A stretch of DNA of 64,000 nucleotides from Pyropia yezoensis (GCA_009829735.1 CM020618.1:24785346-24849345), one strand, 5' to 3'. Shown: positions 10,722 through 21,839, counted from the first letter of the stretch. The notes: generated by a model not told the origin, from the sequence alone. A program made the numbers and translations.

Positions 10722-13700
10722 CACCGCCGTCGGCGTCGTGGATGGCCGCCACGTCGGCGGCCCCCCGGGTGTACGTTAAAACCCCCTCGTGGGTGACCGC
10801 CGCAAAGGTGGCCGCCACCGGGCTGGCCACCACGCACACCACCTGCGCGGAGATGGTGCGCGCGCGGCGGCTGCGCGCGTCGGCCGCGGCGCCAACCTGC
10901 ACCCCCGGCAGCCGGTCCCGCCGCGAAGCCCGCACCGTTCCGTCGGCGTCGTCCTCGTCGTCGGCCGTGTCAATGAGGTCGAGCGGATCCCCCCCGCCGG
11001 CTGGCAGCAGCCCGGAATTGAGCTGCCGCACCACCCCGTCCGTGTCCACGTTTTGGGTGGTCGCCACCCGCTCCACCCGCCGCAGCGCCGACCCCGCCTC
11101 GGCGTGGTAGACGACCAGGTAGGCGCTGTCGCCGCCGGCGAGGAGGAACCGCCCGTCGGCGGTGTAGGCAATGGAACGGAAAAAGCCCGTCTGCGGCGCC
11201 ACCGTCCGGGCCGCCCGAAGGCGCCCGCCCGCCACGTCCCGCCGCCCGTCAATGGTGCCCACAATGGACGCGGCGCCCGCGTCCCACAGCGTCACGTCCC
11301 CGTCGCGGGTGGCCACCGCCAGCTCCCGCCCGTCGGGGCGGTACGCAATCGCAAGCACCTCCTTGGAATGCCGCAACACGTCGACGGCGCCCGCCCCCGA
11401 ACCCCTGGCGTACAGGTCCACCACCCGAACGGTGCCGTCCCACGAGCCCGACGCGATGACCCCGCCGTGGCCCGGCCGGAAGGCGACGGCCGAAACGGCT
11501 CCCGTGTGGCCGTCGAGGGTGTCGAGCAGCGCGCCCGTGCGGAGGCTCCACACGAGCACCTCAAAGGAGGAGCGGCAGCCCGCAGCAACCACATCGCCCG
11601 ACGCGTCCGCGGCAACGGCGCCCAGCTGCCGTGCGGGCCGCGGGCCGACGAGCGTCCGGAAGCACCGGTACCGGCGGACGTCGTACGCCCGCACCGCCCC
11701 GTCGGCCGACGCGGAGAGGAGCACGTCACGGGCGCTAAAGTGCAGCGCCGAAACCGGCGACGCCGTCGCGGGGTCGTGAAAGGTGGCCACCGCCACCCCC
11801 GTCGCGGCGTCCCACAGCTTGACCCGGCCGTCCTCCGAGGCGGTCCCCAGGAGCCGCCCGTCGGGGGAGTAGGCCGCCGCCGACGGGGGCAGCAGGTGGG
11901 ACTGCCGCTTGAGGATGTGCGACTCGGAGCGCCACTCCCACACCAGCAGCTGGCCCGCCGCGGCAGACGCGAGCGCCACCCACTCCCCGTCGGCCGACAC
12001 GTCGGCGGCCGAGATGGACCCCGCCGCCACAGACAGGGCGTGCTGCAGGCGCAGCGCGCTCGCAGACGCCTCGTGGTCCCCATCGTCGGGCCGGATGGGC
12101 ACCCACAGCCGCTCCCGCACCTTCACGCCGGCCTCGTCCTTGGTGTCGCCGGCAAAAAGGGCGGCGTCCCGGCCAGCGTTTTCGGTGGCGGGGTGCATGT
12201 CCCGCGGGAGCTCATACACGGCCAAGACGCCGTTGGTCTGGCCAACCGTCAGCAGCCCAGATGGCGCGTGGAGCGCAGCCGACGCTACGCCCCGCCCGCC
12301 CGCCTGCTTGACAAAGTGCCGCGAGTGGAGGCGGGCGCTAAGCGGAACCACCCACGACGACGTCAGCGGCCGCGTTGCGTCGGCCGCCGGGGGTAGGGGA
12401 CGGGCGCCCACCCACTTGGGAGGGGGTGGTAGGGGGGAGGGGGGGGAGGGGGGGGACGCCCCGACAGGGGACGGCGCGTCACCGGCAGACGGCGCATCGT
12501 CGTCACTGTCGCTGCTGTCGCTGCCGCTGTCATTGCCACTATCACTGCTGCTGGCACTGCTGGCGCTGCTGGCGCTGCTGCTGCTGTCACTGCTGCTGCC
12601 GTCTCCGTCGTCACCAGCAGCGGCACCGTCCGCCCCGCCTGGCCCTCCCCCGTCCGCGCCAGCTCCCCGCCGATCCACCCCCCACCCCCCCGCCTCTGAG
12701 CGCGTGCGCTTGCGGGACGAGCCGCCCCCCGCTGCCGCGGCCTCCTCCCCCCCCCCCGCCGCTTTTGCCGCCGCCGCCGCCGCAGCTGCGCGCCGCAGCT
12801 GCCGCCGCTCCGCCGCGGGCCCCCGCGCCTTCCGCCCGCCACGGGCCGCGGTCGCCGCGGCGGCCGCCGCCCAGGCATCGTCATTCGCACGCAGCCGCCA
12901 GCACTGGAGCAGCCCGTCCCGGCTGAGCGACACGAGCCCGCGGGCGCCCACAAACCGCACCATCACCACCGTGTCCCGGTGCCCGAGGAGCACCACCGGC
13001 CGCACCCGGGGGGCGGGCGCGGTGCCGACGTGGCCGCCGCCACCACCTTCTTCGCCGCCGTCGGCAGCGTTTGCCCCATCACCACCGTCGGTGGCGTCGA
13101 CGCCGGCGGCGGCACCCCCCCCCCGCCGCGGGAGCGTGTACACCCGCACGGTGTGGTCCGCCGACCCCGACGCCAGCCGCCGCCCATCCGGGGACCAGCC
13201 CAGCGCCACCACCTCTGCGTCGTGGTGCACGTAGGTGGCCACCTTGACAAGCGCCGCAAACGACGGCAGCGCCGGCCGCCGCGGCAGCCGCCACACCTCC
13301 ACCCCCCGCCCAACGGCAATGGCCAGGGAGCGGCCGTCGGGGGCCCAGCAGAGACCCCCTTGGGGCACCCCCGCCCCCCCCGCCACCGCCACGCGCACCC
13401 GGTTGGCAATCGCGCCGCTGCCGGCGCCGGCCGAGTGGAGCGGCGCCACCGCCACCAGGCCCGCCGCGTCGGCAGCGGCGAGCAGCGGTGGGTTGCGCGC
13501 CGCGGCTGCCGCCCTGCGGGCGCGGCGCCGGCGGGCGCGGCGGTCGCCGCTGCCGTCACCGCCGCCGTCACCGCCGCCGTCACCGCCGCCGCCGGCAGCG
13601 GCGGGAGGAGCCGCCGCCGCCGCCGCCGCCGCAGCTGCCGCCGCCGCCGCCCCCGGCGCTGACACGGCCAGGGCGGTGATGTTGTGGGTGAGCTCCCACG

Positions 13701-13866
13701 GCAGTACCCGCGTGCGCGAGCGGGTCAGCCCGTGAGCGACCACCCGCCCGCCGGCGGCAACGAGGAGGGAGGGCGGCTCGGCGGGGGTGGCGGCGGCAAA
13801 GACGGCGCCGCCGCCGCGGTAAGGCGCGCCAAGAACGTTCTCCAACCCATAGTCAAGAGCACCCAT
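10168..13866 (-). CDS. PWP2: Periodic tryptophan protein 2 (PWP2/UTP1), WD40 subunit of the small-subunit processome
   Basis: PWP2 belongs to the UTP-B complex in the nucleolus and is needed for 18S pre-rRNA processing. The start GALDYGLENVLGAPYRGG matches the family beginning (K/D-FxFSNLLGxxYRxG). Tandem WD40 repeats follow, e.g. GRSLAIAVGRGVEVW, GRRLASGSADHTVRVY, GRLLGTASEDGRVKLWD, GVIASGSWDGTVRVVD and GRELAVATRDGDVTLWD, then a C-terminal Utp12-type helical region ending near HWERLAGVCEDNTHALAYLR. Length is 1232 residues against about 900-920 in yeast and human. The excess is Ala/Gly runs, an Arg-rich patch near residue 95, a basic Ala-rich insert, and a Ser/Asp-rich acidic insert near residues 410-460. 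The frame is open further upstream, but the ATG at 13866 gives the conserved N-terminus. Intronless. Confidence 0.93.
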
Positions 13867-14678
13867 AGTGAAAAAAGGGAAGAGGTGGGGGGGTAAAGAG
13901 TTCAAGCAGAAGGGAGGGGAGGAAGGGTCCAAGCGACGGGCGCGCGCGCACGACCCGCCAGACGCAGAGGTGGGTCCGCTTCCCGGCGAGGGGACGCGGC
14001 CCGCTTGACTAGCCGACTCGGTCCCGCGACGACCACGGCGGGTCGTCGCCGACGGGACCAGGACGGGATCAAAGTGTTTTTTCGCTAAAAGTAGTCCCCC
14101 AACTCGATTGTGAGGTGCGTCCGACGACCATCCAAGGACGTCCTTGGGTCCGGACCCTTTCGCAGGCGATGCCCTCAGAAGTGTAGCAACAACACAGGAC
14201 GCCCTCTTTGCCAGTCCAAACGGACTGGAAGGGCATCGTCGGCTGGTGCCGGGGGAGGCGGCGGGGCGTCGCGGCGGACCCGGCCCGGGAGAGGGGGAAG
14301 ACGCGGCAAGGGGGCGCCATCCGAGTGGGGGGAGGGGATGGGGACACCGTCCCGCTCTGGCGCAGCAGGACGTCGCGGCGACTGCCTCCCAGCCAGCGGG
14401 TCTCGGCCGGAAGTCCAAGAGTGCCGTTGGCGACCCTGGTGGCTGGGCGCCGCGTGAAGCCAGCTGGGCGCCGCACCCTGCCCCTGCTGCGAAAGTAGCC
14501 GTGCCCACACTGGGCGCCGCCGCACGCATGGCAAGCCGTGGTGGATCCCCGCAATACACGCCAACAGGCGCGATAGCTTTTTCTTTTCCCATATATGGTA
14601 CAGTACAACAGGACGACGTCTCCCCGACGTCGCCCATACTCACCAGAGACACAAGGGGCTAGACCGGAGCCCCGACAC
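13867..14678 (-). promoter_or_regulatory. PWP2 5' region and 3' end of the next gene
   Basis: 13867-13940 is strongly A/G-rich on the + strand, so the PWP2 mRNA would begin in a C/T-rich leader. A gtacagtac motif lies at 14598-14606 beside tatatgg, and the same nonamer recurs at 34330 and 36367. No additional gene is supported. Confidence 0.45.
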
Positions 14679-17135
14679 TCAGCAAGACTTGCCCGCCCGC
14701 CGCGGTGGCGGCAAGGCCAATGGCGGTGGCGCCCGCGCCTCCCCTACCCCCCCGTACGTCCCATTGGCTGGGGTGGCGGGCACGCTCACCAGCCGCACGT
14801 GCTGGTCGCTGATGTTGAAGCTCATCTCCCGCTTGCGCGTCGCGTCAGCCACGATGAGGGTGCCACCCAGGAGAACCAGCCCGCCGGCCATGGACAGCTT
14901 GTCTGGCGGCGCCGACACGCCAAGGCCGACCGCCAGAGTAGTGCCGACAATGGGCATCAGCTGTTGGGCAACCCCGACCACCACCGCGGGCAAGTACTTG
15001 AGGGCCGCGATGGCCGTGACGGCGCCAAGGAGGCCAATGACGACGCCCAAGTAGACACCAAAGCCCAGCCGCTCCAGCCGCAGCCACCCAATGGCCCCCT
15101 TGTCGGTAAAAGAAAAGTCAGCGCCCGTGAACGCAACGGCTGCGACTGAGAAACCCACGACGTTGAGGGCGTTGATGGCGGCCATCATCAAAAACAGGGG
15201 CATGCGCGAGCGCAGGCGCTTGCACAGCGACAGGTAGAGGATGGCAAAGCCCGACCCAAAGAGCGCCGCCGCGTCGCCGTAGAGGTTACCCTCGGTGGAG
15301 GGGGCCTGCATCAGCAACCCGCCCAGTGCGGCAATCACAACGCCCAGCTTCTCGCCGCGTGACACCTTTTGGCCCGCCACCACTAACGCCAGTATCATCA
15401 AGACAGCGTGGGCGTTGTTCATCAGCCAGGCGTGGGATAGCGTCGTGTAGTCGACGCCGAGAAAAAAGCCGCCCGCCCAGAGGATCTGGGACGTGGACGC
15501 CGCTACGACTAGCGCTCCCGTCCGAGGCGTCAGCACCAACGCCTTCTCCTCTGGCGACACCGTCAGCCACTGGTAGAGGGCCAGCGGGGCAAGGAGGAGG
15601 GTGGACGACTGGGCCAGCCACGCAGCCACCACCAGGCCAGGCACCGCCGGGATCCACAGGACCGCACACCCTTGCGAACTGGTGCTGACAATCGCAACCA
15701 GGAGGATAAGGTAGCCCGCAATGGAGAGCGTCGACTTGACGTCGACCACGATCTTGACATTCTGCGCCCCGCCGTCCGTTTCGACATGCAGCGACGCGTC
15801 AAACTCTTGGAGGGCTGGCATGTTGGGGAGCTCCGGGAAGGTATCGTGCAGCAGGCCGCCGCCCAGGCCACTCAGCGTCTGTGGCGCGTGCACGTCCGTG
15901 CCGTGGCTCGCGCTCACATCGCCGCCGCCTCCACCCCCCCCGCAGCTCACCCCCCCGTCATCGGCTGCCGCTTCGAGCGCCGCGGCGGGGGGCACCACCA
16001 CCATCATGGACTCCAGCTGGTCTTCCGCGTTGGTCACGGGCAGCAGCAGCGCCTCGCCCTGCCCAATCGCGCCCGCGTTGGGGAGGGCGAGCCGCACTTC
16101 GGTGCCGCCGCCGCCGCAACTGACGCCGCCCACGCTCACGGACGGCGAGGCGCCCACCCCCCCCCCCACCGGGGTGGCCCCCATTAGCGGTGACGGTGCG
16201 CGGAGGCTGAGGTAGGCGGTGCCCGCAGAGGCAGAACCGACGTGCAGCCCCGACTGCTTGGGCGTCTCCAGCGTTGGGTTGACGCCCAGGAGCGGGGTGG
16301 CCTCATGGAGGAGGCTCGTCACCGCCGGGGAGGCCGCCCAGGGCAGCATCGACGGGCTGGCCGACGGCGGGGGGTGGTGCGCCCGGCCGCCGCCGCGACC
16401 AGGGGTGGAGAAGACCCCCCAGGGGAGGCTGCCGCCGCCACCACCACCGCCCCCGCCGGGGCCACCGTCAAAGCTTTCCGACACGGCGCCCACCTCCACG
16501 TCATGGGCCGGGTACAGGGTCGCCTCGTCCTGCGGCAGCACCGCCGCGTCCGTGTCCATCCGGATGGCCACGGGGATGGCAAAGCCGTCCATAATGTCGG
16601 GCACGGCCGACGCGCCGCCGCCGCCGCCGGCGCCACCGCCAAAGGCGGCGGTGACAGCGGCAGAGAGGGCGTCTGGCTTGACGCCAGACGGGCCGCCCAC
16701 CTCTGACCCCCCCCCGGCCGTCCCCCGGGACGGCACGCCGTCGCCCGTCCAAAAGCCCAACGTCAGGGGGGTCCCCACATGGGGTGCGCCGCCTGGCCCA
16801 CGGGCAGACCCCCCCCCGCCGGGCGGCGCCGCAGACGCCCCCCCAGCGGCCGTGTGCCCCTCGTCTGGCTCAATGCAGTGGACGGGCGCCGCGTCGGCGC
16901 CGCCGCCGAGGGCGGTGAGCAGCTCGTGGGGGGTGGCGCCGACTTCGGCGGCCACGCTGCCCAGGTCGACGGACAGGACCGGCACGCCCACCGCCTCGGA
17001 CGTGGGCGGCAGGCATGCAAGGGAGGACGCGAGCGTCGGCGTCGCCCACGAGGACGTGTCAGGGGTGGCGGGGGGGTCCCCGAGGGCGCCATGGCCGCCC
17101 CGTGACGCCGGCGCGGGGGTGCCAAAGGGCGACAT
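14679..17135 (-). CDS. Drug/metabolite-transporter (EamA/SLC35-like) membrane protein with long N-terminal extension
   Basis: An 818-residue protein. Residues 1 to about 440 are Gly/Pro/Ala/Ser-rich with no recognised domain. The C-terminal 370 residues hold about ten hydrophobic helices, beginning STLSIAGYLILLVAIVSTSSQG, in the two-repeat DMT layout. Repeat two includes GSGFAILYLSLCKRLRSRMPL, and the last helices include GGLVLLGGTLIVAD followed by a basic tail. The hydrophobic pattern and the Lys/Arg after the last helix fit an endomembrane or plastid-envelope carrier of small metabolites, but the substrate cannot be read from sequence. The ATG at 17135 is preceded on the mRNA strand by a C/T-rich leader. 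The N-terminal extension is unusual for the family; an internal start nearer the membrane part is possible. Confidence 0.75.
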   Translation of the reverse strand: MSPFGTPAPASRGGHGALGDPPATPDTSSWATPTLASSLACLPPTSEAVGVPVLSVDLGSVAAEVGATPHELLTALGGGADAAPVHCIEPDEGHTAAGGASAAPPGGGGSARGPGGAPHVGTPLTLGFWTGDGVPSRGTAGGGSEVGGPSGVKPDALSAAVTAAFGGGAGGGGGASAVPDIMDGFAIPVAIRMDTDAAVLPQDEATLYPAHDVEVGAVSESFDGGPGGGGGGGGGSLPWGVFSTPGRGGGRAHHPPPSASPSMLPWAASPAVTSLLHEATPLLGVNPTLETPKQSGLHVGSASAGTAYLSLRAPSPLMGATPVGGGVGASPSVSVGGVSCGGGGTEVRLALPNAGAIGQGEALLLPVTNAEDQLESMMVVVPPAAALEAAADDGGVSCGGGGGGGDVSASHGTDVHAPQTLSGLGGGLLHDTFPELPNMPALQEFDASLHVETDGGAQNVKIVVDVKSTLSIAGYLILLVAIVSTSSQGCAVLWIPAVPGLVVAAWLAQSSTLLLAPLALYQWLTVSPEEKALVLTPRTGALVVAASTSQILWAGGFFLGVDYTTLSHAWLMNNAHAVLMILALVVAGQKVSRGEKLGVVIAALGGLLMQAPSTEGNLYGDAAALFGSGFAILYLSLCKRLRSRMPLFLMMAAINALNVVGFSVAAVAFTGADFSFTDKGAIGWLRLERLGFGVYLGVVIGLLGAVTAIAALKYLPAVVVGVAQQLMPIVGTTLAVGLGVSAPPDKLSMAGGLVLLGGTLIVADATRKREMSFNISDQHVRLVSVPATPANGTYGGVGEARAPPPLALPPPRRAGKSC

Positions 17136-17557
17136 GGTCACCGCAGGGGGGGAGGGACGGGCAGGGGCGGGCGGGGGGCGTCGTATGGGGAAGGGCCAGC
17201 ACCCAGACCGGGGGGAGGAGGGACACGCTGAGGTTTGAAGAAGGGGGGGGGGGGACGACGCAAGGGGACGGCGGCGTGGCCTGCCGGTCGACGGCCGGCG
17301 CGGGCGAGGCAGCAACAGAGAAGGGACGGGGCAGCGGACGGGTGGGAGGGCCACCACGGGGACGTGGGCCGCGTGGGCGCGGCGCCCCCCGCCGCGGGGG
17401 AGACACTAGCCTCTTTTGCACCGCGGCCGCCGTCGCCGGCAGGGGGGGCGCGGCCGTCCCGCTTCCCCGCCTCGGCCCGCGTGGCAGGCTGGGGGCGGTA
17501 GCAAAAGCACTGCCCGCCGCGGCCGCCGCGCCGGCGGCAGACACAAAGAAATGCCCG

Positions 17558-17605
<48 letters not shown>

Positions 17606-19129
17606 ACCACCGCCACCGCCACCGCCGCCGTCACTGCCGCCGCCGCCGCCGCCCCTGTGACCGCCGCCGTCGCCAATGTGGCCGCCCACCACCCCACCCC
17701 ACCCCACCCCACCCCACCCACCCTACCCCCCCGCTGCACAACCGACGCTGGGCACACGCAACGCGCGCGCGCGTGCCGGCCGCCGCCACCGCGGGCGCCC
17801 ACCACGGGCGCCACCACACCCCCCCCCGCCCGGCGCCACCCGTCGGGGCGTGTCGGGACCACGCTGGCGTGCCCCGCCGGCGGCCGCCGTCGTCTCGGGC
17901 GTGCCCCGCCGGCGGCCGTCGTCGTCTCGGGCAGGGGGGGGGGTGCGGGGGAGGGTGGGGGGGGGGGGGTGGATCGGCCCATAACAGCAAACCCCCCCCC
18001 CCCCCTCTCCCATCCGCCCAACCGGCCAGGCCACTCGCTGGCGGCCCTGCGGGTGGTGGCATAGCGCGGCATCGTGGCCTGCGGACAAGCACACTGGGGA
18101 ACGGTAGGGCGGGGGGGGGGGGGGGGGGGTTGGGGGGGGGAGGGAGGGAGGGAGGGGGGAGGGTCTGGCCTGGCCCCCCCCCGGGCCCCCTCCCTCCCTC
18201 CCTCCCCCCCCCCCCCCCAGCAGTGCACGCCAGCAGCGGCGGCGGCGAGCGGCGCCGCTGCGCCCCCCCCGCCACCCCCCACCAGGCACCCGGCCGACGA
18301 CGCGGGAGCGTGGCAGCGCTCTCGGCGGCCTGCTCGGAGAAGGGGGGGGGGGGGGGGGGCGGCGTGGGGGGGGGTGTGCCGCCACCCGGCTGGTCGGGGG
18401 GGGGGGGGAAGGGGCGTGGCCGCGGCCAGCGCGGCTGGCAGCGCCGCTCCCGGCCGGGGGCGACGTCGCGCATTGGCCCCTTTTTGCACCCCCCCCGGCG
18501 GCGGTCTGCATGTCGCCAGTCATGCGCGTCGATGGGAGGGGGCGACGACCGACCAGAGCGGTCGACGGGAGCGGCCGGGCCGCGAGGGGGGGGGGGAGGG
18601 TGAGGGGGGAAGTGGTGGGGGGGGGGTGCTCGGGCGGCTGCCGACCTGCCTTAGCTGCTGCCCGCCCACCCGCGACTGTCCCACAGCCAAGGCGCAGGGG
18701 GAGGCGGCCTGCGGCGTCGTGGAAGACTATTGGCCGGGTGGGGGAGGGGTGGTGGGGGGAGGGAGGCGGGTGCGGCAGCGCTGGCGGGATCACAGACCAA
18801 GGAGGCGAGTGAGAGGGGGGGGGGGTCGGGTAAAGCAAACGAGGGGCCGTTGGCGCTCGCCGCCTCGCTGCTCAGGCGACGGGGCTCTTGGACGGGGCCG
18901 TTGTCTGGGGTGGTGGGGGGGGATGGCCGGGGTCGGCGGTCGCGGGGGGGGGAGAGGAGGGGCAGGGAGGCGGGAGCGCCCCGGCCCGGGGGGGGTGGCT
19001 TGGGCCCCAGCGGGAGGGGAGGGGGAGCGCGCGTCTCGCAAGGGGGCGCCGTCCCGCGGCAACGCCAGGCCGCGGGGCGCGGGCCCCGCCGGTTTGGGGC
19101 GCGAGAGGTTGGCCGCCTCCCTCCAGCCC
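17136..19129. repeat. Low-complexity poly-G/poly-C and GCC-repeat DNA
   Basis: Contains GCC repeats (17556-17660), a cccca-type pentamer tract (17690-17730), a near-duplicate of about 32 bases (within 17870-17937), and long G or C runs (17938-18010, 18108-18220, 18335-18410). The 100 bases next to the DMT start form its leader. The remaining open frames translate to simple sequence on both strands; no gene is supported. The transposon begins at its right edge. Confidence 0.7.
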
Positions 19130-19153
19130 ATCGTCGGTTTCCGCCCGAATCCC
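19130..19153 (+). repeat. Left terminal inverted repeat
   Basis: Begins atcgtcggtttccgcccgaa and runs four bases more. It is the exact reverse complement of 31558-31581 and does not begin with CACTA. Confidence 0.8.
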
Positions 19154-19300
19154 ATCGAGAGCCCGTCGAAGCCCACCGAGGCCCGTCGGCCCATCGAAGG
19201 CCGGTTTCGACGGGCCGTCGATGGGCGATTCCAGCCCGTCGAGAATCCCATCGAAGCCCCCATTCGACGGGGCTCTCGACGGGACTCGGACCCGCAGCCA
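19146..19300. repeat. Left subterminal array of cccRtcga/tcgacggg motifs
   Basis: At least ten short copies in both orientations (cccatcga, cccgtcga, tcgacggg, tcgatggg) in about 155 bases. The layout resembles subterminal transposase-binding arrays of CACTA-type elements. The block at 19223-19242 recurs inverted at 31497-31516. Confidence 0.75.
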
Positions 19301-19539
19301 ACTGAGTGTTCGATGGACTTCGTCTGGCTCCCCACGAGGTCAGCTCGGGACAAGCAGAGGTACACGCGACCAGATCATGAGAAGACACTCTCATTGGATA
19401 TGGAAATACTGTCAGTTCTGGCGAAGGACAGGAGCAGAGCAGCGGATCTGGTGTGCGTCAGCGACACCCCTCCCTCCCACCACACCAGGAGCCCGGTCCC
19501 ACCCCCCGACGGAGTGCACATGGTCGAGGCAATGAAGTG

Positions 19540-19860
19540 CCCCGTCGCGTCTGCAGCTGCCGCCGCCGCGACTTCCGCCGCGTCTGCAGCTGCCGCCGCC
19601 GAGTCTGCAGCAGCTGCTGCGGTATGTGCAGCTACAGCCGTCGAGGCGTCCCACACCTCTGCCGCATCTGCGGCCGCCTCCTCCTCCGCCTCGGCCGCCT
19701 CTAGCGCCGCTGCCTTTGCGTCTACCGAAGCTGCCGCAGAGGCGGCCGCCTCTGCGGCAGCATGTGATGCTGTCGCCTCTGTCGCCGCCTCTGTTGCAGT
19801 ATCAGCACACGCGTGCCGCCAGCGTCTGCAACGACGACGGCGGCGCCGTTCCTGTAGCTT
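19540..19860. repeat. Imperfect GCN/TCT-rich minisatellite
   Basis: Degenerate repeats of a tctgcagctgccgccgcc-like unit. One + frame gives an Ala/Ser run of about 110 residues; a shared frame with a real protein is not supported. It lies in the 3' flank of the leftward SET gene, inside the element. Confidence 0.6.
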
Positions 19861-20167
19861 CCTCCGCGTCTGTGGCCGCAGCTACTGCCGTGTCGGTCGC
19901 CGTCCGTGTTACTTCTGTCGCTGTCGTCCATGCCGCTGACGTGGAATGGATCGGGGGATGGGCGCTCTGGTCCATTTGCTCTTCTCCGTGACCCCGCGCA
20001 TTGTACGTCTCTGACGCGAGGGCATCAGCAGAGAGAATGACATGGAGTGTTGGTGAGCTTAACGACCAGGCCATTGTCACATACTACGGGAGCTGTGTGA
20101 TACATGCAATACACGCACATAAAAGACCCGTATTCTCTCTCACACACTCTCATCGACAGCTCTCCAT

Positions 20168-21091
20168 CTAATCATCTATCATAATAACATCCCCCTCCCC
20201 CCCGCCCGCACCCGCCCCCCCCTCCTCCCCCCCGCTCGCCGGCCCTCCGTTCGCCGGCGCACGAGCTGGCTGCGGCAGAGAAGCGACTGACGACAGCGGA
20301 TAGCGCCGTCCATACTTCGCAAGCACCTCTTGCCCAGCGTAGATCTTCCGCGTCACCTCCAGAAAGGCGCAGTTGGGCAATATCAGCTGTCCAATGTTCA
20401 TCACAGGGTCCACCAGCTGCACATACTTGGCATTTGCCACCAAGTCCGGGCGATGGTCATTGACCCGGCCACCCGCACAAAACTCAGATGGGGCGACCCA
20501 GACCGGCTTGGCGGTGGTGGCCGCGTCCTCGCGGGCGCTCAGGGCCGCCGGCACCATAGAGGATGAAGAACCACTCGACCCCACCGGCCACATCGACGTA
20601 TGAGTTCGCAGCTGCAGGGCGGTGTACATCCAGTTCCTGGCAGTCGTTGCCAGAGACTTGTCCAGCTTGCCCAGCCCGTACTGGTGTGCGTAGGAGCGCT
20701 CCCTCAAGGAGCGGCCCGGCACCTGCAAGTCGTGGTATACGAGTTGCCCAAAAAACGGGAGGAAGTGGTGGCCGACCTCAAAGTCGCGAGTAGCGAAGAC
20801 ACCCAAACCGGCATGACGAACGGTCGACGGCTGCACCACCGTCTCGCTCGCCTCTGCGTCGGCTTCAAGCAGCCGCACCTGGCCCGTCAAGCCAAGGACA
20901 TCCCTCTCAGCACGTAGAATCTGGATGACGGCGTCCGGCCACTCATCCACAGTCGTGGTGCACAGGTTCAGCCCCCCGCAGGCATCGACCACGCCCTCCA
21001 CACTCATCAGCTCCTTGACAATGGCCCCCGACATGTGCGTGTGTGCCGGCATGAGCAGCGGAGGCTCCCACGCAAGCAATGTCAGAGGCAT
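20168..21091 (-). CDS. SET-domain protein with C-terminal SUMO-interaction-like tail, carried in the transposon
   Basis: A 307-residue protein. SET landmarks are visible in order: HAGLGVFATRDFEVGHHFLPFFGQ (the GxG S-adenosylmethionine loop, about residues 92-115), GGRVNDHRPDLVANAKYV (the RxxNH-like and NAN-like motif, about 205-222) and RKIYAGQEVLAKYGRRY (the GEE-x-x-x-x-Y end motif). The second motif reads RVND-H rather than RFINHS, so activity is uncertain. The tail after residue 275 is Gly/Ala/Pro-rich and ends GDVIMIDD, a hydrophobic core flanked by acids typical of SUMO-interaction motifs. By family it would methylate a protein lysine, histone or other. It lies downstream of the transposase on the same strand, separated by minisatellites. 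ATG at 21091, stop TAG; no intron needed. It could be captured host sequence. Confidence 0.72.
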   Translation of the reverse strand: MPLTLLAWEPPLLMPAHTHMSGAIVKELMSVEGVVDACGGLNLCTTTVDEWPDAVIQILRAERDVLGLTGQVRLLEADAEASETVVQPSTVRHAGLGVFATRDFEVGHHFLPFFGQLVYHDLQVPGRSLRERSYAHQYGLGKLDKSLATTARNWMYTALQLRTHTSMWPVGSSGSSSSMVPAALSAREDAATTAKPVWVAPSEFCAGGRVNDHRPDLVANAKYVQLVDPVMNIGQLILPNCAFLEVTRKIYAGQEVLAKYGRRYPLSSVASLPQPARAPANGGPASGGEEGGAGAGGGEGDVIMIDD

Positions 21092-21370
21092 TGCAGCGTG
21101 TGGTGGGCTGCGGCCGCCAGGTTCAGTGCGTCAGACGTAACACCAGCCGGTGGCGCGCGGTACCGCCGCCGCTGCCACGCGGCTGCCACGCCGCGACAAG
21201 CTGCAGGCAGCCGACGTCGTGTCCGTGACCCTGTGCTGCGTCCGGAAGAGTGGCTTGCAGAGGCAGCACGACCTGCAACGGGCGGCACGGTGGGCTGCCC
21301 GCCACGAGCGATCTGTCGACCAGCAGGTAGCCGGTCGGGAAGTGGGCCAGTAGCGGGTGGCGCGGCCGGT

Positions 21371-21610
21371 GGTAGGGCGGCGGCGTGCTAGCCGGTGGCG
21401 CCGCCGGCGGTAGGGCGGCGGCCTAGTAGGTGGTGGCGCCGCTGGTGGTAGGGCGGCGGTGTCGTAGGTGGTGGTGCCGCCGGTGGTAGGGCGGCGGCGT
21501 AGTAGTGGGTGGCGCCGCTGGCGGTAGGGCGGCGGCGTAGTAGTGGGTGGCGCCGCCGGCGGTAGGGCGGCGGCGTAGTAGCGGGTGGCGCCGCCGGTGG
21601 TAGGTAGAAG
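21371..21610. repeat. 38-bp tandem repeat, about six and a half units
   Basis: The word ggtagg recurs at 21371, 21409, 21447, 21485, 21523, 21561 and 21599, a strict 38-base period. Units are composed of ggtagggcggcggcgtagta-like sequence followed by gtgggtggcgccgccg-like sequence. Non-coding: the period is not a multiple of three. Confidence 0.9.
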
Positions 21611-21839
21611 GTGGCAGGTGGGGGGCGCTCGGCGGCCTGCCGCGAGCAGGTGGCGAGGGCAGGCACGAGCGCTGCGGCGACTCAGGGGTTGGCGCGGGAG
21701 GCGGCGTCGGAGCGGGCAGCGGCGTCGAGGTAGCCACGTCGTCGGCGGGTGACGGGGCGTTAAAAAGCCCGCCGACGGCGTGATATGTACCAAATGGCAC
21801 TGCGGCGGCGTGCCGAATCCGCGGGGAACACGTCGTGGG

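Noticed and set aside
14069-14652. N-terminal extension of PWP2 upstream of 13866
   Set aside because: The frame is open, but the conserved family N-terminus starts at the ATG at 13866 and the upstream DNA looks like a C/T-rich leader.
18074-19939. 621-residue + frame crossing into the transposon
   Set aside because: It spans the left terminal repeat and reads through poly-G DNA, the motif array and a minisatellite; the open frame is compositional.
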